Under the pieces are notes generated by a model. The model saw only the letters and a program-made list of their open reading frames with translations. It was not told the DNA's origin and did not search any database. A DNA stretch of 64,000 nt, taken from positions 701,402,217 to 701,466,216 of the forward strand of contig VDFB02270651.1 of NCBI GenBank assembly GCA_007258455.2, given 5' to 3'. Both the position numbers and the translations under genes were made by a program. The stretch's first letter is position 1. Each line of letters begins with the position of its first letter. Below are positions 46,326 to 57,439 of the stretch, one piece after another. Origin of the DNA: Sequoia sempervirens. Taxonomy: Eukaryota > Streptophyta > Pinopsida > Cupressales > Cupressaceae.

Positions 46326-47282
46326 ATGTGGTCTATCTAACTTTGATTTTGTGAAAATAATATATTGTAGGATTGCAAAAGAAGTTCGGGATAAACTCTA
46401 CAATATCTATAAAGGAAATGATAAAGTCAAAGAGGCAAAACTTCAAACCTATTGCGGATTGTTTGAAGTTCTAAACATGAAGGAGGAAGAAGATATCACT
46501 GCATACCTACTTTGGGTTGATGAAGTTGTTAATACCATCAGAGGACTTGGTGAAGAAGTAAAAGAATTAGTGATTGTTAAAAGGGTACTCGGATCCCATC
46601 TCCCTAAATTTGATTCAAAAGTTTCAGCAATAGAAGAAGCCAAAAATTTGAATAGTTTGACTATGGATGAACTACGTGTGACATTAATTGCATATGAGAA
46701 GAGAATTATGAATGACAAATTTTCAAGAGAGGAGGAAACTTTCAAGGCATCAATGGAGAATGAGGATTCAAATCATAGTGAGGTTTTTGACCTAGAAGAA
46801 GAAAATTTTGTGAGGAGATTAAAAAGAGGCTTTGACAAGTATAAAGCTAAGTTACCTTTTAAATGTTTTGTGGTAAAATTGGGTACATTGCTTCAAAGTG
46901 AAAACTGAGAACTGGCATCAAGAAGAAGAATGGTTTTTATGCCGAGGAAGAAGGTTACTCATTTGATGAGTATGAGAATCATACTTCCAAAAATAAAAAG
47001 GCTCTACTCATGGAATTAGAATCCATTTATGGTGATGTTGAAAATGTATTTTTTGGAAATAAAGAAGATAGAAAAATAGTTTTTGAAGAAGAGCTTCTTT
47101 GTGCTCGTAGAATGATCAAGAATATCAAGAAGATAATTACAAAGGACATCAATGCTAAAGATGAATTGTTACAAAGTCTTAAGAAGTTAGAGAATATAAT
47201 TGTAGATTTGAAAGTCCAAAAAGAAGAAAGAAAAAGGATAGAAGATGTCATGGAGCTGATAGATTAAAGACAAGAGACAAGG
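46326..47282 (+). pseudogene. Copia-type gag, part 2, of the outer element
   Basis: Resumes in the frame left at 31996: GLSNFDFVKIIYCRIAKEVR, DKLYNIYKGNDKVKEAKLQT, CGLFEVLNMKEEEDITAYLL, then VKRVLGSHLPKFDSKVSAIE and LTMDELRVTLIAYEKRI. This is the UBN2 capsid domain of SIRE-like copia. After a frameshift near 46905 it continues with EEEGYSFDEYENHTSKNKKA and a coiled coil (EEELLCARRMIKNIKKIITK ... VQKEERKRIEDVMEL). The nested copia element then interrupts it at 47283. Confidence 0.85.
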
Positions 47283-48020
47283 TGAAAGGAATCCAGGTAT
47301 GAAGAAAAGATTCCAACACTAATCTATTAGAGGAGAGAATGTGGAAATTTCAATAGTTTCAAACCCTTATTCAATTACAATAAATAAGGTGCACATAACA
47401 AGTAAAGATAAACAACATCAAAGATACAATAAAAACACAAAACCAAATATACGTGGGGAAAACCCTCTCAAGAAAAAAAAACCCACACTCCAAAAGCCTA
47501 AACAATGTATTATCTATAAACAATGGTTACAATACACTTGTAGCACAAGATTCTACAAGGGTTTGTATGTGTTACAATTTTGGAGTAAATCTGATAGCAT
47601 AACGATATCTCAACACAACTTCATACAACTCCAAACTACACAAGTGCTCAATATATAAGAGCTTACAATGCATAAATTATAAATTTCTAAAAAAATTGTC
47701 AAAGGCTGAAGATGCAACATGGAAAGCGCCAAAAATACTTTGTACACATAATGATAAGTTTCCAATTGTCATCACATGTCACATTGCAAAATCTACACTT
47801 GCCAAAATAATTGCACCTCAAAAACTCACATTCCATGTAAACTCAACACGGAAATAGAAAAATCCTTTATGCACAACTCCACCTGTAAAATAAAATTTCC
47901 AACTTGACTCCTCATCCAAATAGAAACTACAAGTTGTAACTCACAAGACAATGTGAGAAAATTAGCAACATTTAATATTATGGAAAAATCAAAGGTTGAG
48001 ACACCTTCTTTTTCCTAACA
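47283..48020 (-). repeat. 3' LTR of the nested copia element
   Basis: On - it begins TGTTAGGAAAAAGAAGG and ends GGATTCCTTTCA. It matches 52268-53003 nearly base for base with scattered changes. It contains the GGGGAAAACCCTCTC-AGAAAAAAAAACCC segment also seen in the LTR-like insertion at 24845-25400. Confidence 0.92.
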
Positions 48021-48069
48021 TTCTCCCACTTGTTAAACACCTTTGAAGAGTCAATGGAAGTAACAGGAC

Positions 48070-48825
48070 TTAACTACTAGAGGTTGTGAGGCCCATAGAA
48101 TTTGAACACCATCTGAACTTCTCTGTGCTCACTAGCTTTGTCAATGCATCTACAATATTCATTAGGGTGTCAACCTTCTCCAACTTCACGTTTCCATATT
48201 CCACCATATCACGAACAAAATGAAATTGAACATCAACGTGCTTTGTCTTGGCATGAAAAGTAGGATTCTTTGCCAATAAAATGACACTTTGACTATCACA
48301 ATAGATAGTAATCTTCCCTGCATCAAAACCAATATCAAAACATAAACGCTTAAGCCAAATGGCTTCCTTGAAAGAGTGAGTAGCTACCATGTACTATGCT
48401 TCTGTAGTGGACAAAGTGACTACATATTGCCTTTTACTCATCCAACTAATAGCACCACCATACATCGTGAACACATATCCACTGGTGGATCTTGTACTAT
48501 CAATATCACCCACCCAATCTGAATCCACATATCCATGAATACTCACTAAGTTCCAAGGTTTAGTAGGATAACCATGAAAACATAAGGAATACTTGGAATT
48601 ACCCTGCAAATATCTAAACACTCTCTTCATTGCATCCCAATGTACTCTTCCATGATTAGCCACAAACCAACTAAGGATGCCCACTTCTTGGGAAATTTTT
48701 GGCCTCATACATACCATAGCATACATAACACTAACAAAAACACTCGCATATGGTACTTTGGTCATGTCCTCCATCTTAGTAGGATATTTTGGACAATCCT
48801 CCACATAAAGCTTTATCCCCTGCAT
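48070..48825 (-). pseudogene. Copia RNase H and end of pol
   Basis: Reads VPYASVFVSVMYAMVCMRPK, HWDAMKRVFRYLQGNSKYSL, then YVDSDWVGDIDSTRSTSGYV, GGAISWMSKRQYVVTLSTTE and, after one TAG, EAIWLKRLCFDIGFDAGKIT, IYCDSQSVILLAKNP, FHAKTKHVDVQFHFVRDMVE and LTKLVSTEKF. D in YVDSDW, E in STTEA, D in CDSQS and the final ADxLTKP-like site are at or near their usual places. This enzyme removes RNA from the RNA:DNA hybrid. One stop only, making it the best-kept pol domain of this copy. Confidence 0.92.
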
Positions 48826-48839
48826 TATAGGAACAACTA

Positions 48840-49751
48840 ATTGTTTGCAAGTTGTCTGCTAAACCTCTCCAACACTATATTCACATACTTTCTCTGGTTT
48901 AACCAAATATTTATATTAGCTCTATCTCTTTTGATCTCCATCCCCAGAATATACCTCATTGCACCTAGATCCTTCATCTCAAACTATGCTAACAACTAAG
49001 ACTTCAAATCTGAAATCAAACTTTTCCCATTCCCAAAAAACATGGCATCTACTTACAATACAATTATGAGAATATGACCATTATCATATTTATAATACAC
49101 ATAGTGGTCATATTTATATCTCATAAATCCCAATGACAACACATAGGTATTGAACTTCTAGTACCGCATTCTAGTAGACTGCTTAAGACCATACAAAGTA
49201 TTTTTCAACTTGCAAACCGGATTTTCTTTACCTTTAACTACGAAATGCTCTTGATGTGACATATAAATCTCTTCCTGCAAGTCACCATAAAGGAATGTTG
49301 TCTTCACATCCATCTGATCCACTTCTAGATCATACAATATTGTAAGTGATAACAAGAATCAGATAGATTTCAGCTTCACAATAGGAGAGAAAATCTTGCC
49401 ATAGTCGATTCACTCTACCCGAGAATACCCCTTAGCGACCAACTGAGCTTTATACTTCTCAACACTACCATCTAGACCATATTTTCTCGTGAACACCCAT
49501 TTATATCCAATATGTTTTTGTCCTCCAAGAAAAGGTAGTAGATCCCATGTATCATTTTTTTTCAATGCAACCATCTCCTCATCCATGGATATCATCCAAG
49601 AATCTGCATTACTTATACCCATATTCTCTCTAATACTCTGAAGCTCACTGGTGTTAGAAATCAAAGCAAAAATGCAACTAGAATCCAACAATGAATAACC
49701 AAACCTTTCAAGTGAATAACCAAACATATCAGGTTGTTGCCTATCTCTCAT
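48840..49751 (-). pseudogene. Copia reverse transcriptase
   Basis: Reads WMISMDEEMVALKKNDTWDL, KHIGYKWVFTRKYGLDGSVE, KYKAQLVAKGYSRVE, then EVDQMDVKTTFLYGDLQEEI and PVCKLKNTLYGLKQSTRM, the classic copia RT entry and palm. The catalytic YVDD block survives only as VDAMFFG after a stop (about 49045), so activity is lost. Several TAG codons follow. Confidence 0.9.
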
Positions 49752-49939
49752 AAACCTTCTTACTTGCTAAGGTTGAGGTTATTCTTCTTCTTCAAAACTT
49801 TTAGATCTTCTCAAGCTCTCTTCATCACTAGGTCCATTTTGGGCTTCAACTTCAACTTTCTTAGGGTCAAGAGGAAGTTGAACCACATCTTCTTTCTCCT
49901 GTTCTTCTATAGGCTGCAAAATAGTGGAAGAAGGTTTCA

Positions 49940-50871
49940 TCTATCTAAACATAACACTTCGACTATAGAGAACCTTTTCATCCACTAGATCCCAAAGCTT
50001 GTACCCTTTCACACCAATACCATAACTGATGAAGATAAAATTAACAACCTTTTTTTCTAGTTCTTTGACCTTTTCTCCCTTGGAACATGAGCATATGCCT
50101 CGCAACCAAACACATGAAGATGTATCAATGAGGGCTTCTTTGTTGACCACACCTCCATAGGTGTCTTTTTACAAGAGTCGATGTAGGAGATCTATTAACC
50201 AGATAGCACACAATGGCAACAACTTCAGCCCAAAACTTTTGTTTAAGGCCAACTCCACTTAGCATACTCCTAGCCCTCTCCATCAACGTCCTATTCATCC
50301 TCTCTACAACTCCATTCTACTGAGGGGTACATGGAGTTGTCTTATACCTTTCAATCCCATGTTCTTTATAAAACTTATCAAAATTTGTAAAACAAAACTC
50401 ACCACCATTATTAGTCCTCAAACACTTAATCTTCCTACCAATTTGATTTTCTACCAAGGCCTTAAAATCCTTAAACTAATTGAAGACTTCATAATTACTT
50501 TTGATAAAATAAATAAATTTCCTTCTATTGTAATCATCTATGAAAGAAACAAAATATATAGATTTTGATAACAAAGGAACATTTACATGGCCAAAAACAT
50601 CAGAGTGTACATAGTCTAAAACCCCAAAGGATTTGTGAGAATTATGTTAAAACTGAACATGGTTTTTCTTTCCATAGATACAATGTTCACAAAAATTGAA
50701 CTCTAGATTACAATCATTAAGCCCCTCAACAAGGCATTTAATCTTTAGGGTTCTTAAACCCTTTTCACCAATGTGACCAAGTCTTTGGTGCCAAAGCATT
50801 TTTTTCTCAATAGGTAACTTTATGAGCACCCTTGGGTACTTAGAAATCACAACCAACATAAGTGAATGCAA
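49940..50871 (-). pseudogene. Copia GAG-pre-integrase and integrase
   Basis: KKMLWHQRLGHIGEKGLRTL and FCEHCIYGKKNHVQF form the HHCC zinc region. The core follows in an adjacent reading: VLDYVHSDVFG (first Asp), FVSFIDDYNRRKF, CLRTNNGGEF (the second catalytic Asp is Asn) and NGVVERMNRT (Glu). Near 50095-50150 FGCxA-like and 50000 KGYKLWDLVDEK segments close the domain. Stops and frame changes are frequent. Confidence 0.85.
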
Positions 50872-51169
50872 CTTTCTTCTTTGTTATTGGTTCCAATGGT
50901 GAGGATTGTGGCTCAAAAGTTCTTTTCTTCTTTTCCATGGAAGAACTATTTCACTAAACCATGCATGCATCTAGTTGAAACAAAGTGCTTATCTAAACAC
51001 CCTTAGCAAGCACCATAGCTCCTCTTTCCATCTTGCATCCTCCATTTGAGAAAACAACTTGCACACCCACATCATTCAACTTACTTACAAAAAGAAGGTT
51101 TCATGCCAAACCAAGGATATGGAGGACACCATTGATCCCATTCGCTCTACCATCTAGGAATCTTATTTT

Positions 51170-51367
51170 GGATCTTCCATGGCCAACTATATTGAGGTGA
51201 GAGTCATCACCCAACTACACCTTCCCACCATCATAACTTTCATACTTAGAAAACCAATCTTGATGTGAAGTCACATGGAAAGAAGCACCAAATTCTATCA
51301 GCCACACATCTTACGATTCATGCATTGCCAAGGCAATGACAAAGGCATCTGCATCATCCTGAGAGGA
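51170..51367 (-). pseudogene. Copia protease
   Basis: Reads DVWLIEFGASFHVTSHQDWF, then VGHGRSKIRFLDG. The active-site D-S-G-A reads E-F-G-A, so the catalytic Asp itself has been lost. It follows gag directly after one TAG. Confidence 0.75.
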
Positions 51368-52147
51368 CTAATCAGATTTAGAATCAGAGAATATCTTCTT
51401 TTTCTCCTCACAATATTTGCAAAAGTGACCATATTTTCCACAATTCCAACATTTTTCCTTGGTCTTACTAGGAGACTTAGATCTCCCACAAGATTTGGAT
51501 TCTGAATTTTCTTGCTTGGTGTTTTTATTTTTGTCTTTTTCTTTCATTCTTCCTCGAACCGCCAAATCTTCCTTGGTTGTTTTAGAATATTTTCTCTGCA
51601 TCTCTTTATATTGCAATGACGCCACGACTTCATCCATCTTAAAGGTGGTAGTGGTAATTCCAATGGTCATGATAAGGTGGTCCCAAGAATCTAACAGTGA
51701 GCACAACAAAGTCATGCAATGATCATCCTCCTCCATTTTGACACCAATAGAGTTCAACTTGACAACAAGCATGTTGAATGCATTTAGGTGATTTGTGACA
51801 TATCCTCCTTCCTCCATCCACAAAGAATACATCTTCTTTCGTAGGAAAAACTTATTTACCAGGGATTTAGTCTGATAAATCTGAGAAAGTTTCTTCCAAA
51901 GAAGCGCAACAATCTTCTCTTCATGAACATTTAGGAGTACTAAATTAGCTAAATAGATTCTTATTAGACACTTAGCCTTTTGATCCATCAAATCCCAATC
52001 TTCTTGTTTCATGCATGTTGGCATAGTTCCAAAAATAGCTATCCACAAGTCACAATATACAAGAATCTCTTCCATCTTGAGCTTCCACAACTCAAACTTG
52101 CCTCCGTTAAACTTCTCTATCTCAAATCTACCATATGTGCTTGTCAT
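51368..52147 (-). CDS. Copia gag of the nested reverse element, open
   Basis: An open frame of 259 codons from ATG at 52147, about 100 bp after the PBS. N-terminal FEIEKFNGGKFELWKLKMEE is the copia gag entry (F-x-G-x-N/K-F/Y-x-x-W). The UBN2-type body follows (LWKKLSQIYQTKSLVNKFFL, MEEGGYVTNHLNAFNMLVVK, LLCSLLDSWDHLIMTIG). A basic region leads to a zinc knuckle at residues 233-246, CWNCGKYGHFCKYC (C-x2-C-x4-H-x4-C complete). It ends at TAG, where a pol fusion would normally continue, suggesting that the stop truncates an original gag-pol frame. Expression is unknown. Confidence 0.85.
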   Translation of the reverse strand: MTSTYGRFEIEKFNGGKFELWKLKMEEILVYCDLWIAIFGTMPTCMKQEDWDLMDQKAKCLIRIYLANLVLLNVHEEKIVALLWKKLSQIYQTKSLVNKFFLRKKMYSLWMEEGGYVTNHLNAFNMLVVKLNSIGVKMEEDDHCMTLLCSLLDSWDHLIMTIGITTTTFKMDEVVASLQYKEMQRKYSKTTKEDLAVRGRMKEKDKNKNTKQENSESKSCGRSKSPSKTKEKCWNCGKYGHFCKYCEEKKKIFSDSKSD

Positions 52148-52249
52148 CTCCTTCCTACAACAAGGTCAACACAAAATTCTGCAACAGATTCTTACTCAAA
52201 TAAGTTTAGTACAAAAAACCCTTTAACCCATAATAGGAAACAAAGGTGA

Positions 52250-52267
52250 TCATTCTTTGATACCAAC
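52250..52267 (-). other. Primer binding site of the nested copia
   Basis: On - the sequence next to the 5' LTR reads GTTGGTATCAAAGAATG, one or two changes from the initiator-Met tRNA complement TGGTATCAGAGC. This fixes the orientation of the element. Confidence 0.9.
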
Positions 52268-53003
52268 TGAAAGGAAGCCAAGTACGTAGAAAATATTCCA
52301 ACACTAATCTATCAGAGAAGAGAATATGCAAATTTCAATAGTTTCAAACCCTTATTCAATTATAATAAAGAAGATGCAAATAACAAGTAAAGATAAACAA
52401 CATCAAAGATACAATAAAAAAACATAACACCAAATATACATGGGGAAAACCCTTTCAATAGAAAAACCACCCACTCCAAAATCTTGAACATTGTATTATC
52501 TGTAAACAACAATTACAATACACTTGCAACACAAGCTTCTACAAGAGTTTGTTTTTGTTATAATTCTAGAGTAAATCTGACAACATAACGGTATCTCAAC
52601 ACAACTTCATACAACTCCAAAATACACAAGTGATCAATATATAAGAGCTTACAATGCATAAATTATACATTTCTAAACAACTATTAAAGGTTGATTATGC
52701 AACATGGAAAGCGCCAAAAATACTGCACACACATAACGGTAAGTTTCCAATTATCACCACACCACATTGCAAAAATTGCACTTTCCAAAATAACTGCACC
52801 TCAAAAACCCACATTCCATGTAAAATCAACACTGAAATAGAAAAATCCTTTATGCACAATTCCACCTATAAAATCAACTTTCCAACTCGTCTCCTCATCC
52901 GAATAGAAACTGCAAGTTGTAACTCACAAGATAATGTGAGAAAACCAACAACATTTAATATTATGGAAAAATCAAAGGTTCAGACACCTTTTTTTTCCTA
53001 ACA
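52268..53003 (-). repeat. 5' LTR of the nested copia element
   Basis: Ends (on -) GGCTTCCTTTCA next to the PBS and begins TGTTAGGAAAAAAAAGG. Matches 47283-48020. Confidence 0.92.
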
Positions 53004-53920
53004 CAAGGATTGTGAGAAGCTTGAAGTAGAAGTGGTAGCTCTAACAAAGGATTTGGATAAAAAAATAGTCAATTTGATAAGAACTTAAAGTTTGGAAAGA
53101 GTATTGAGATCTTGGATGAGATTATCTATAATCAAACTAAATATCAAGATTGGTATTGGTTTTGATGAAAACCATAATAGTATGGTATCTGATAAATCCA
53201 TGAAGATAGTTGTAAAGTTTCTAGAAGGGATTGGTTCTAGAATTTCAGGATTTGATTAGTCCAAGGTAGCTGAGGATAGCAAGAATAAAGATGTAGGTTT
53301 CATTCGTGTTCAGAGACAAAAGAAAAGGTCTAAAAAACAAGATCCCAAAATACAAGCATACAATAACAAGTTAAATCATTCATTTTCTAATTATTGTTTT
53401 AATTGCAATGATTATGGACATAAGGCAGTGGATTGTAGAAGGTTTCCTACAATGAAAAATAATTTTGTGAGTGGAAATACATTTGCTCCTTTGGCTGATT
53501 TCAATGTCATATGCTTCAAATGCAACAATTTCAAACATATTGCAAGATATTGTAGAAGTAGTTCCATGAAGTTATCTAATCCAAATAAGAAGGAAAATAA
53601 CTCTGTTGATCGAAGAATAAATCTAAGAAGGTGTGGGAGAAGAAGAAAGAGGAACAAGATCTTGAAAAGTAAATAATTTTGCACATTGCATTTCATGATT
53701 CATCTGAGATGTGTGATAGTTCCAAAGATGAAAACTATAATACTTATTCTGGTATGGAAGAGTGTGAAACCATAGAAAGAAGTTCTGGAGAGCTTGAGGT
53801 GCAGACCTCATTGAGATTAAAGAGAATGAATGCCTATTGGGAAAGAAAGATGAAAACTGGCCTTGGTACAAAAAAGAAGAATATGATAATACATTTGAAT
53901 TTTTCAAGTAGAAGATGAGA
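53004..53920 (+). pseudogene. Copia-type gag, part 3, of the outer element
   Basis: Continues the coiled coil (DCEKLEVEVVALTKDLDKKI) and then shows two zinc knuckles, YCFNCNDYGHKAVDCR and ICFKCNNFKHIARYCR (C-x2-C-x4-H-x4-C). A basic tail follows (RRCGRRRKRNKI) and, after a stop and frame change near 53670, an acidic segment DSSEMCDSSKDENYNTYSGM. The frame ends near 53918. No protease or integrase follows before the polypurine tract. Confidence 0.85.
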
Positions 53921-54266
53921 GAGAGAGAGAGATATCTCTTATTCAATTTTCTAGAGAAAGTACAGATTGAGGGGGAGTGTCGAATCCCTGCTATAAGAAG
54001 GCTTGGTGGTTTTGCGGAGTTTTCAGGAGTAGTGAAAAATGGACTCAGGGGGAATAGATATCTAATAAACAAGTTTTTAGATTGTGCATAGTGCTATAAA
54101 TGTAGTTGACCTTTGCCATTGATGTCAAAGGGGGGAGAAATAGGTCTCAAAATGCTATATCCTTTGAAGGGGAGAAAGCATGAACCAATGCGAGGTGGTT
54201 TCCTAATCTGAATAATATTAGATTTGTCTTCATGTGTGGCCAACATTTTGTTGTTTACCATCAATG
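53921..54266. other. Short 3' leader of the outer element
   Basis: A GA microsatellite (53915-53931) and sequences with AGGGGGAG words (53967, 54128 and 54155) lie between gag and the PPT. The whole pol region normally found here is absent. Confidence 0.6.
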
Positions 54267-54279
54267 ATAAAGGGGGAGA
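54267..54279 (+). other. Polypurine tract of the outer element
   Basis: ATAAAGGGGGAGA lies directly before the 3' LTR start (TGTTGAAC at 54281). It matches the PPT of SIRE-like elements and of the element at 58300-63725 (GACAAAGGGGGAGA in reverse). Confidence 0.9.
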
Positions 54280-54280
54280 T

Positions 54281-55578
54281 TGTTGAACAAATGTTGTCAT
54301 TGATGTCAAAGGTGTAGTGTCAAGGAGTAGTTCTCACTATTGTCTAAGGTGTAATGTCTGCAGTATAGTGAGAATAAAATGAATCATACTTGAATTATCG
54401 TTATCAGTTTGCATTTTGAGAATAATTCTTATAGTATTCTTGCAATATCATGCCTACATCTATTCATGCTGATAAAGGTGATCTTTGAAGTCTGATCCAG
54501 AATGCTGTAGTTTAGTTACTCATGGTAGAGAGATTTCTTTGGCAACACATTTGTGTTCAATACTTCTTCCTAAAGGCGATTTTGGCTTTGTGGTTTGAAT
54601 GGAAAGTATTTATACACATGTTCTATCATATTCCAGAGTCTTCGAAAGTTATGTTTAACATGCACAAAGTTTGAAGTGATAGAAGGGTCACTATGCTAGT
54701 TAATCAACTAGTGATGGTTCTGAAACTATGTGGAAATGGATAGTAACACACATCATCTAGATTTAGCGTGAGATGATAAAATAGTTCCAAGTTAAGGTTT
54801 TAGTGGAAGCACACATCATGTTCTTTTGGTGCAACAAATTTAATTTAGGACCAACCTGTTACACGTTTCATGTAATTTAAATTTAGGTCCACCTTACATC
54901 ATCCTAGTTTATTGTGGATCCCTGGTCCACATGTAGTTAATATAGTTTTCTATATATAATAGTCATCTCACTTCACATTATATGCATGTGTGAGGGTATG
55001 TATGTAAGTGTGTGAGAAGCAGTTGTGTGAGCAAGTGATATTCAATGTGAGTTGCATCTCAATCATTGTGCATCATCATCAAAAGATCATAAGGAGTGTA
55101 GGGGAGTGTCTGAAGCAAGTTCAGATCTTATGTAAGTTGCTTAACCAACATTGAAGATCTGCAAGCCTTATCTTTGTAATCTTATAAGACTGGTGTTCTA
55201 CTTATTGAGTTGATGCTTAGATCTTTGTATTGTGGATTGGTGTCTCTAGTAAGTTGGTGCCTATAAATACAATTGGGGATGGTGCCTCCGATAGGTTGGT
55301 GCCTACTTCATGTTGTAAATTACCTTATCATATTCCTACTTTGTGAGGTTGGATTTGGAAAGTAGATCCAAGAAGCTATTCTCACTGTTGTTTTCCCATC
55401 TTGGGTTTCCACGTAAATTTGGTGTTCTCGTGTGTGAATGTGTGCTTATGTGGTTGCTTGATTATCAGTAGTTGTTTTAATTCAAGTTTCATGTTTGGAT
55501 ATATATGTTGAAGTAAAGATTTTTAAATTGATTTGATCTACTGATTCACCCCCCTCTCAGTATATTGTGTGCCCTTTA
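54281..55578 (+). repeat. 3' LTR of the outer element (carries the empty site)
   Basis: Begins TGTTGAACAAATG and ends CCCTTTA. Undisrupted at 54711, the position corresponding to the 1.14-kb insertion in the 5' LTR. Confidence 0.92.
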
Positions 55579-57350
55579 TTTCTTTCCATCAAATTTTATT
55601 CTCTCTATAGTAGATTTCTCTGAGAACTATACATTTATCCTCAATTTGAGATTCAAAGTAGTCAATATTATCATTCAAAGCGAGTTGCAATATTTGTACA
55701 ATTTTTCTATAGGAATATCGAGTTACATGTGAATGGTGTAGAAACTAGAAAATATGAACAAATTATCATTAAAGAGGTTTGTTTTTATATCATTTATGAT
55801 ACGATTCATGATAGAAGCTTGCATCCTATTGTTTCATAATATTTTATAAAGACTTGAGACGAAGTGACATAAATCATTTATAACATTGGATATGGTTTGA
55901 TCAATGTGTTGGTAAGTGTTGATTTTTTAAAATTTCTATAATTAAATATTTAAGACTTGAATTGTTCAGTTACTTATAAGTACTTATAGTTTTTTAACTA
56001 ATTTGGTTTAAATGAAATTATTGGTAACTTCACATGACAAAATAAGTTTGTAAAAGATTTTAATTAGTTAAGCCAACAACATGCTAGATGTAACATAAAT
56101 TTTTTATGAAATTTTTATTAGGGTGAACATGGAAAAGGAGAGCATGATGGAGTAGGAGCATGTGTGAAGTGTGCACTTCACCACCATGAACTTGCAAGTA
56201 ACACCATACGGTACATAAATTTAAATTTATTGTTCAATTTTTTTATTATGTATTTCCTTCCTTGTGGTGATTTATTCATATAACCTTTCTCAATAGTTTC
56301 ATTATTCTTAAAATTCTTAAACCTCTTAATTCAAAATTTCACCAATGTTAACTTGTAGGTAATGCCATACGGAATGCAAATGAAATTGTTGAATGGTGCA
56401 AAAGTCATTTTGGTGCTCGCAACTCAATATACAACAAACACTATTTTTAGGGAAGCTAAAGATACATTAAATTTGTTATTTAAAATAAAGTGTACATCAA
56501 TTGAATTTGAATACACTTCTTAATTGGATGTTTAAAATTTATATATATTGATCGATCAAATCCTTATGATTGTCAAACAATCAATAGTATTAGAAGTTTG
56601 CATCAAGTCATGAATACAAGACATATCAAGCCTCTTGCTATTCAAGTGAGAGAGAAAATATGTTTTTGTGTTGATTTTATTGAGAACAATGCAAATGCTC
56701 TACAATGTGAGAATATTAAAGAGATGGGTATGTTTCACAATGGGAAATAAAACAATTAGTATCAATGCTTCCTTTTGAAGATAATGACATTGTAGATGTC
56801 TATGATCCTCTATATTCAGCTAATTATGATGTGTATCTAATTTAGTTGTTATAAGTAAGTTTTAAAATTTAAAATTAAATTTTAGCTTAAAATTGATTTA
56901 TATGCTACCTAAGTTTAGTATGATTAGAAGTATTTGAATGATTTATTAAAACTCTAATTTGATCATCTGTATGTTTACTACATGATGTATAGGAGATATT
57001 TTTGATGTGGTTACAAGTCCTAACAATACAAAAGGTGTAGATTACTATCTACTAAGATGCATGCAACTAAAATGCAAATTGTTACAAGAGTATCCCACTA
57101 GATTAGTCGTTGAAGGCACATATTATCATTGACCAAAAAATAAAGATAGATAAAAATGGTATTATATTTATTGATTATGTCATAGGAAAAAAGGTTCTAC
57201 ATAATAGTCACTTAATTATAACAACCAAAATAAATTTGAAACTTAAAAAAAAAGAGGTCGTGACCAATAAAAGTGGAGGTTTTCTATTGAAGATCATGAA
57301 AATAATTTAGAGATAATAAAAGATAGAGAGGATATAAATTATATGTACCA
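55579..57350 (+). pseudogene. DDE-like transposase, copy 2, C-terminal half
   Basis: After the second TTTCT the frame continues: FILSIVDFSENYTF (first Asp), then in another frame PQFEIQSSQYYHSKRVAIFV, SYCFIIFYKDLRRSDI, HWIWFDQCVG (second Asp), then after a gap GEHGKGEHDGVGACVK (Glu/Asp), NANEIVEWCKSHFGARN, CQTINSIRSLHQ, IQVREKICFCVDFIENNA, DIFDVVTSPNNTKGVDYYLL, EYPTRLVVEGTY and DYVIGKKVLHNSHLIITTKI. Every block aligns in order with copy 1. Intron-like breaks with GT-AG ends lie at 55912-56121 and near 56212-56359. The one at 56855-56992 matches the copy 1 intron position. The coding segment between the second Asp and GHGKGE-like block (about 28 residues in copy 1) was not found. Confidence 0.7.
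56855..56992 (+). other. Intron of transposase copy 2 (position shared with copy 1)
   Basis: Donor ATAA|GTAAGT and acceptor GATGTATAG|GAGATATT. The exon after it begins with the same residues as the copy 1 terminal exon (GDIFDVV against GHVYVVV). Confidence 0.65.
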
Positions 57351-57416
57351 AGAGCTTTAAGCTATTTATGTATATTTTTATGACCACATATACATGTAAA
57401 ATTTAGACGTAAGTTT

Positions 57417-57438
57417 ATATATATATATATATATATTT
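57417..57438. repeat. (TA)n microsatellite
   Basis: About ten TA units between the end of transposase copy 2 and the minus-strand coding remnant. Confidence 0.95.
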
Positions 57439-57439
57439 A

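Larger units (their letters stand above)
47283..53003 (-). mobile_element. Nested Ty1/copia retrotransposon in reverse orientation, 5.7 kb
   Basis: LTRs 47283-48020 and 52268-53003 (738 and 736 bp), flanked by a perfect TSD CAAGG (47278-47282 and 53004-53008) inside the outer gag. On -: PBS at 52250-52267, gag, protease, integrase, reverse transcriptase, RNase H in copia order, and a purine-rich AAGTGGGAGAA just before the 3' LTR (48021-48031). Pol has many stops, while gag is open over its full 259 codons. Confidence 0.92.
29264..55578 (+). mobile_element. Outer pol-less LTR retrotransposon (TR-GAG type), 26.3 kb with nested insertions
   Basis: LTRs 29264-31705 (1.3 kb once the nested 1.14-kb element is removed) and 54281-55578 (1.3 kb), TSD TTTCT on both sides, PBS after the first LTR, PPT before the second. 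Coding capacity is only a copia-type gag, in three pieces: 31763-31996, 46326-47282 and 53004-53920. From the zinc knuckles to the PPT only about 550 bp remain, with no protease, integrase, reverse transcriptase or RNase H. The element is therefore non-autonomous and must have been mobilised by a partner. It interrupts transposase copy 2 and has itself received a DNA transposon, a gypsy element and a copia element. Confidence 0.85.

Noticed and set aside
53623..54072. 149-codon minus frame
   Set aside because: Antisense to the gag tail and 3' leader of the outer element, with no motif.
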